From Lysinibacillus sp. B2A1 (lineage in GTDB: Bacteria; Bacillota; Bacilli; Bacillales_A; Planococcaceae), in assembly GCA_002973635.1 (NCBI GenBank), contig CP027224.1, forward strand, positions 5,072,001 to 5,136,000: a stretch of 64,000 nucleotides of DNA, given 5' to 3'. Shown in pieces: positions 59,914 to 64,000 of the stretch. Under the pieces are notes generated by a model, which did no database searches, had not been told where the DNA came from, and was given only the letters and a program-made list of their open reading frames with translations. A program made the translations under genes and the position numbers. Each line of letters starts with the position of its first letter. The stretch's first letter is position 1.

Positions 59914-60816
59914 TCACTGAGATTCTTCCATTTGAATCTGAGTCGATGGCCTTGACAGTAAATAAAGGGCTCCCAAAATAAATACAAATCCTCCACATTG
60001 AAAGAATGAAATTTTTTCTCCTAAAAATAACGAAGATAACACGATACTGCTAATCGGTAAAAAACTTGTTAGGATACCTGCTGATGTAGCAGAAATTCTT
60101 GCAAGCCCTTGCTGCATAAGAATAAATGCCAGTACAGTTACAATGATTCCGAAATAGACTACTAACCCCCATTCAGCAAAAGTTACTTCTTTAAAGGCAA
60201 AGGAGCGACTTTCAGCTATAGCAAAAGGGAAAAATAACACCGCTCCAAAGCAGCTTACCATTGTAGCGACGGTAAGAGCACTTACTCTCCTAGAATGAGA
60301 TTTACCAAATATGATAAATAATGATTCACAACAAATAGCTCCTAAAATAAGAACATTACCAACTAATGAGGTTAAATTTATCGTAGATAAGCTAGTAATA
60401 TTTATTAATACTGTCCCAAAAACAGCCATTAGTACACCGAACCCGATATTTCTCGTAAAACTTTCCTTTAATAGAAGAACTGACAAAACAGCTGTAGATG
60501 CTGGCAGTGTGCTTGTAATAATACCTGCCTCGATAGCTGTCGTTTGTGAAAGACCCTTGAGCATTAGAACATTAAACAGAAAGACACCAAACAATGCCTG
60601 TAGGAAGATAGATAAATAATCTTTTCTATCCAGCACTGAAAATCCTTCTACTTTCATCCATAAAGGTACTAGAATAGCAGATGCCACAAGAAATCTTAGT
60701 TCATTTGCTAAAAATAAAGGAAAGCTTTGTATGATGAGCTTACCTGCTACAACCGAGCTACCAACAATACTCATCGCCAGCATAACTTTTCCACTTGCCC
60801 ACATTTGCGTTTTCAA
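59914..60816 (-). CDS. EamA/DMT family transporter
   Basis: A 300-residue exporter with ten predicted membrane segments in two EamA halves (about 1-135 and 145-290; second half contains P-I-S-S-I-V-L-S-S-L-F-L-G-E-K). Such proteins export amino acids or metabolites. It overlaps the proline-dehydrogenase-like gene by four bases, so the two are cotranslated. With that partner and the divergent MocR regulator, an amino acid substrate is plausible. Confidence 0.92.
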   Translation of the reverse strand: MKTQMWASGKVMLAMSIVGSSVVAGKLIIQSFPLFLANELRFLVASAILVPLWMKVEGFSVLDRKDYLSIFLQALFGVFLFNVLMLKGLSQTTAIEAGIITSTLPASTAVLSVLLLKESFTRNIGFGVLMAVFGTVLINITSLSTINLTSLVGNVLILGAICCESLFIIFGKSHSRRVSALTVATMVSCFGAVLFFPFAIAESRSFAFKEVTFAEWGLVVYFGIIVTVLAFILMQQGLARISATSAGILTSFLPISSIVLSSLFLGEKISFFQCGGFVFILGALYLLSRPSTQIQMEESQ

Positions 60817-61772
60817 TAATCCTCACTATTTTCTAAGATTGATGGATTAATTATATCAGTTACGGCAAGATATAAATTTTCAGGATATTCTGCAATACGG
60901 TGGCATAGGTATAAAAACCACTCAGTTCCATAAGTCAAATAAATTCTGCATCGGTACCTGTTCTTTTTTAATTGCTGTATCAATGCTGGCTGTACACCAT
61001 ATAGCATCTCTATCTCCACATTTGGTTGTTGAAAGTATTGAAGCTTCTCCATTTCTAAAATAAGTGCCTCATCATGTGTAGCGATTGAAATTGGATGATT
61101 TGCTTCTAGTAACTGTTCAACAAAATGAAGATAACGTTCATTTAATTCCTTTGATCTTGCCATCGCAATATCGTCTGACTCCTGAAAAGCACCTTTTACC
61201 AGCCTTATTCTTCCTGGATATTGAATCAACTGTTCAATATCCACCTCTGTACGATAAAGATGAGCTTGTAGCGTAATCCCTATATTCGGATATTGCATAG
61301 CTATTTTTTTATAGATTTCGATAATGCTGCTTGTCTTGGAGGACTCCTCCATACTAATCATCAACGTAATACCATGCAGTTGTGCTTTCTGTGCAAGCTC
61401 TTGTAAATGTAGATAGGCAAGATCTGCGTTTACTGAAAGGCCAATATGAGATAAATCAAACGATACTGTTTGGTTGAATGAAATAGTCCCCGTGTCTTCT
61501 ATAAGCTGTAAAAGTTCTTCCTTCGCCTTTTGACATTCCACGATATCCTTTGTATTTTCACCAATAAATTCTAATGATATTTGATAATCCTTTGAGATAA
61601 AATCCTGAGCAATTCTTATCGCCTCCTGTCTCTTTTCACCAGTAACATAACGTTTTGCCGCCTTCCATAATAACGGGTAAAGCTCCGCTGATTGCTGAAT
61701 GGCATATTTCGTTTGCTCATTTCTTGCTGCTGATTTTAAGGCTTGCTTCACTAATTCCTCTGCATTTCTCAT
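60813..61772 (-). CDS. Proline dehydrogenase-like protein
   Basis: A 319-residue flavin-dependent TIM-barrel protein of the PRODH family. Recognisable parts are I-G-I-T-L-Q-A-H-L-Y-R-T-E-V-D-I (about 175-190), R-L-V-K-G-A-F-Q-E (about 203-211), I-A-T-H-D (about 243) and E-I-E-M-L-Y-G-V-Q (about 265). Some canonical residues differ: the usual R-L-C-K-G-A-Y is R-L-V-K-G-A-F, and the usual C-terminal P-Y-G is T-Y-G. Oxidation of proline or a related amine is likely but not certain. Confidence 0.82.
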   Translation of the reverse strand: MRNAEELVKQALKSAARNEQTKYAIQQSAELYPLLWKAAKRYVTGEKRQEAIRIAQDFISKDYQISLEFIGENTKDIVECQKAKEELLQLIEDTGTISFNQTVSFDLSHIGLSVNADLAYLHLQELAQKAQLHGITLMISMEESSKTSSIIEIYKKIAMQYPNIGITLQAHLYRTEVDIEQLIQYPGRIRLVKGAFQESDDIAMARSKELNERYLHFVEQLLEANHPISIATHDEALILEMEKLQYFQQPNVEIEMLYGVQPALIQQLKKNRYRCRIYLTYGTEWFLYLCHRIAEYPENLYLAVTDIINPSILENSEDY

Positions 61773-61885
61773 CTTTATTCCTCCTTATTGCTATTTGTCT
61801 GTACTTTAACATGGTAAAATTGGTAGCTGTAGAACCACTTTGTAGAAATTTTTAAGGTACCAATTTCAAGAGGAGGCGAAATATA

Positions 61886-63286
61886 TTGTTATGGATACCG
61901 ATTGACCGTTCCTCAGCTATACCTTTAAATCGGCAAGTCTATCAGCAAATTCGTGAAAAAATTTTAAGTGGCGAACTGCAAGCAGGCGTAAGGCTTGCAT
62001 CAACACGTGAGCTTTCTTCTGAGCTACACGTTTCAAGAAATGTCATATTGGAGGCCTATGATCAACTTTTAGCTGAAGGTTTTTTATTTGCACAGAGAGG
62101 TTCGGGTACATTTGTTGCAGAGGGGGCCTCTTTAACAAAAGCAGATACCCCACAAGAAATACAGGAAGTTGATCATAAACATGCAAAGAATGATATCATT
62201 AATTTTCGCTCAGGAATCCCAGCACTAGACCTCTTCCCTCGCAAAACCTGGGCAAAGCTCTCACATCAGCTATGGAGTGATAGCGAATCAACAAATTTGG
62301 GCTATGATTTACCTGAGGGTCGTCTAGAATTAAGACAAATATTGGCTCACTACTTGAAAAGAACGAGGGGAGTACAATGTCATCCAGAGCAAATTATCAT
62401 AACATCTGGTGCTACACAAGCAATGACTTTAGTTTCCAGATTACTTTTATCGCCCAATGATATAGCCATAATGGAAGATCCCATTACGAATGATATTCAA
62501 ACAATCTTTACATCCTCTGGTGCTACGATTTATCCCATTCCTGTTGATGAGGATGGAATGAAAACTACTTTATTGCCAGAAAACATAGAGCCAAAATTTA
62601 TATTTCTCACACCCTCACACCAATTTCCGTTAGGTGGTGCATTACCAATACAGCGCAGAATTCAACTAGTCCAATATGCAAGAAAATATCATTGTTACTT
62701 GATTGAGGATGATTATGATAGTGAATTTCGCTATGAGGGCTTGCCTGTAAGCTCCTTACAAGGATTAGATCCAGAGCATGTACTTTATATTGGTTCCTTT
62801 AGTAAGATTCTCTCTCCAGCACTACGCATCGGATATATCGTTTTGCCGACACATCTTATTGAAAAATGCAGGCAGGTGAAATGGTTTACAGATTTACATA
62901 CGCCCTCTTTAGAACAACTTACTCTGGCACGTTTTATAAGCGAAGGCTACTTGGAACGCCATATTGCAAAGATGAAGAAATTTTATAAAAGGCAACGTAA
63001 CTTTCTTATACAATGTTTACATACAGCTTTTTCTACTAACATAAAAATACTTGGTTACTCTACAGGTATGCATTTGGTTGCCGAATTTAAGGACATTCAT
63101 TTTTCTCAAGAGATATTGTTAAAAATCGAACAATTTGGAGTTAAAGTATACCCAGTGGAGGATCATACCATTGTAAAGGGAAACTATTATAATCGAATAA
63201 TTATTGGCTATGGACATTTGAAGCAGGAGGAAATTGAAGAGGGTGTGGAAAGACTTTTGCGAGCACTGAATTCAACAGTAAAATAA
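61886..63286 (+). CDS. MocR/GabR-type regulator
   Basis: A 466-residue fusion of a GntR winged helix (about 10-80, S-R-N-V-I-L-E-A-Y-D-Q-L) and an aminotransferase-like domain (about 105-460). The PLP lysine is in G-S-F-S-K-I-L-S-P; the E-D-D-Y-D-S-E-F-R-Y motif is also typical. TTG 61886 follows AGGAGG by nine bases. It is divergent from the PRODH-like and EamA genes, with only a 113-bp gap, so these are its likely targets. The effector would be an amino compound forming an aldimine with PLP. Confidence 0.92.
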   Translation: MLWIPIDRSSAIPLNRQVYQQIREKILSGELQAGVRLASTRELSSELHVSRNVILEAYDQLLAEGFLFAQRGSGTFVAEGASLTKADTPQEIQEVDHKHAKNDIINFRSGIPALDLFPRKTWAKLSHQLWSDSESTNLGYDLPEGRLELRQILAHYLKRTRGVQCHPEQIIITSGATQAMTLVSRLLLSPNDIAIMEDPITNDIQTIFTSSGATIYPIPVDEDGMKTTLLPENIEPKFIFLTPSHQFPLGGALPIQRRIQLVQYARKYHCYLIEDDYDSEFRYEGLPVSSLQGLDPEHVLYIGSFSKILSPALRIGYIVLPTHLIEKCRQVKWFTDLHTPSLEQLTLARFISEGYLERHIAKMKKFYKRQRNFLIQCLHTAFSTNIKILGYSTGMHLVAEFKDIHFSQEILLKIEQFGVKVYPVEDHTIVKGNYYNRIIIGYGHLKQEEIEEGVERLLRALNSTVK

Positions 63287-63307
63287 AGCAAACATCTTTT
63301 ATCAAAA

Positions 63308-63347
63308 AAACTTTCTAAATTTGATTGGCATCGAATTTAGAAAGTTT
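63308..63347. terminator. Bidirectional terminator
   Basis: AAACTTTCTAAATT pairs perfectly with AATTTAGAAAGTTT between the convergent MocR-type gene and the last minus-strand gene. Confidence 0.85.
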
Positions 63348-63396
63348 CTATATATTTTTACTGAATGTATTAATGACTAACATTCCACATACATTT

Positions 63397-64000
63397 TCAC
63401 CAACCTTGCTCTTTATCCGAAAAGGTTATTAGATAAGGTAACACAAAATAATAGAAGGATGTAAAAAACCCAACAGCAAATAATAGAACAAGAAAAAGAT
63501 GTAGATCAAATAATGTATGGAGCGACATTGAACAAAGAGGAAACAAATAAATGATTATTTTATTTTGGTTATCTCTAGGATTGGCATAAATTAATTTATT
63601 GCAGAAATCACATTTTTCTCGAAATGGAATGAAGGACTTTTGAAAAATTTGCTTCCTTGACATATCATTTCTACAATGAGGACACTTACTCCATCGCCTA
63701 TCTCTCATACTATACGTTTCCCAAAGTATCATACATGTAATAAATAAAATGGTAAAGCAGGTTTGTACAAACCATAACGTATGCCAAAATAAAATTGCAC
63801 CCATCCATAACGAACCAAGGCCAACTAACAATAATAATGTCGACATAATCGGCCTGTTCAAAAATATAATCCATTTTCGCAATTGTTCATTTTCCTGCCA
63901 TCGAGTCACAACGCGTATATTCTGTTTAAAAATATAATAAGTCATGAAGACTAGGATGCTATTCACAATGCTCCATATGATTACTGACAGCGGTAAATGA
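63397..64000 (-). CDS. C-x-x-C-20-C-x-x-C membrane protein, incomplete at window edge
   Basis: The frame is open through the right edge, so the true start is not in the window; a GTG at 63966 could otherwise begin a 189-residue form. Several hydrophobic segments surround a zinc-ribbon-like core, C-P-H-C, twenty residues, C-D-F-C, the hallmark of the small C-x-x-C-20-C-x-x-C family. The final two membrane helices match that family. The function is unknown. Confidence 0.75.
   Translation of the reverse strand, partial: HLPLSVIIWSIVNSILVFMTYYIFKQNIRVVTRWQENEQLRKWIIFLNRPIMSTLLLLVGLGSLWMGAILFWHTLWFVQTCFTILFITCMILWETYSMRDRRWSKCPHCRNDMSRKQIFQKSFIPFREKCDFCNKLIYANPRDNQNKIIIYLFPLCSMSLHTLFDLHLFLVLLFAVGFFTSFYYFVLPYLITFSDKEQGW

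Overview
The window looks like chromosome of a low-GC, spore-forming Firmicute of the Lysinibacillus / Bacillus sphaericus type. Supporting signs are AT-rich intergenic DNA, AGGAGG-type ribosome sites with frequent TTG and GTG starts, T-box leaders, Fur, Zur, NsrR and CstR operators, a FosB bacillithiol transferase, a YtvI-like sporulation membrane protein, and a BclB-like spore-surface protein. No rRNA, tRNA, CRISPR array, prophage or full insertion sequence was seen. The species assignment is inference.

Layout. 1-10.9 kb: edge of a tyrosine phosphatase gene, an M29 aminopeptidase, an ABC exporter preceded by two tiny overlapping ORFs, a 717-bp structured repeat, a glutathione peroxidase, a YtvI-like permease, an NlpC/P60 wall hydrolase and a UbiB-type kinase. 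11-20 kb: a reactive-sulfur island with CoA-disulfide reductase, a TsdA-like dihaem cytochrome, a DsbA-like protein, and a yrk/cst-type operon (TSUP, TusA, rhodanese-MBL, DsrE, TusA-rhodanese, two rhodaneses) beside its repressor CstR; five 16-bp operators tie it together. 20-22 kb: hmp and nsrR, divergent around two NsrR boxes. 22-28 kb: small-enzyme genes, a chemoreceptor and an HD nucleotidase. 28-32 kb: leuA and a methionyl-tRNA synthetase, each behind its own T-box (specifiers CUC and AUG). 33-36.8 kb: an ECF sigma/anti-sigma pair, fosB, and an RsgA-like GTPase behind what looks like a ribosome-controlled attenuator. 36.9-40 kb: a type III polyketide synthase with its methyltransferase, then a Zur-controlled COG0523 GTPase divergent from a zinc-free L33 gene. 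40-45 kb: a probable spore-surface cluster. 45-49 kb: a bacillithiol-transferase-like protein, a second sigma/anti-sigma pair, a lipoprotein, a racemase-like protein and an acetyltransferase. 49-55.5 kb: a Fur-controlled siderophore uptake operon with esterase and AraC activator. 55.5-64 kb: a broken nucleotidyltransferase gene, hydrolases, a second copy of the long repeat, a TSUP exporter, and a MocR regulator divergent from a proline-dehydrogenase-like gene and a drug/metabolite exporter.

The most unusual content lies between the genes. Seven copies of a short element (about 190 bp when intact, 64 to 388 bp here) all lie in one orientation directly after TTTAT on the minus strand. Four sit in the T-tails of terminators or attenuators, one forms the stop codon of a TSUP gene, and one splits a coding sequence. 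Their end hairpins change sequence but keep pairing. A second, larger element occurs twice, inverted and 53 kb apart, each copy lying exactly between two copies of a palindrome. Both families carry the same two-stem hairpin cassette and the same short GC-rich module. This resembles a modular population of palindromic non-autonomous mobile elements, as with PATE or IS200/IS605-like elements, but no transposase is in the window.
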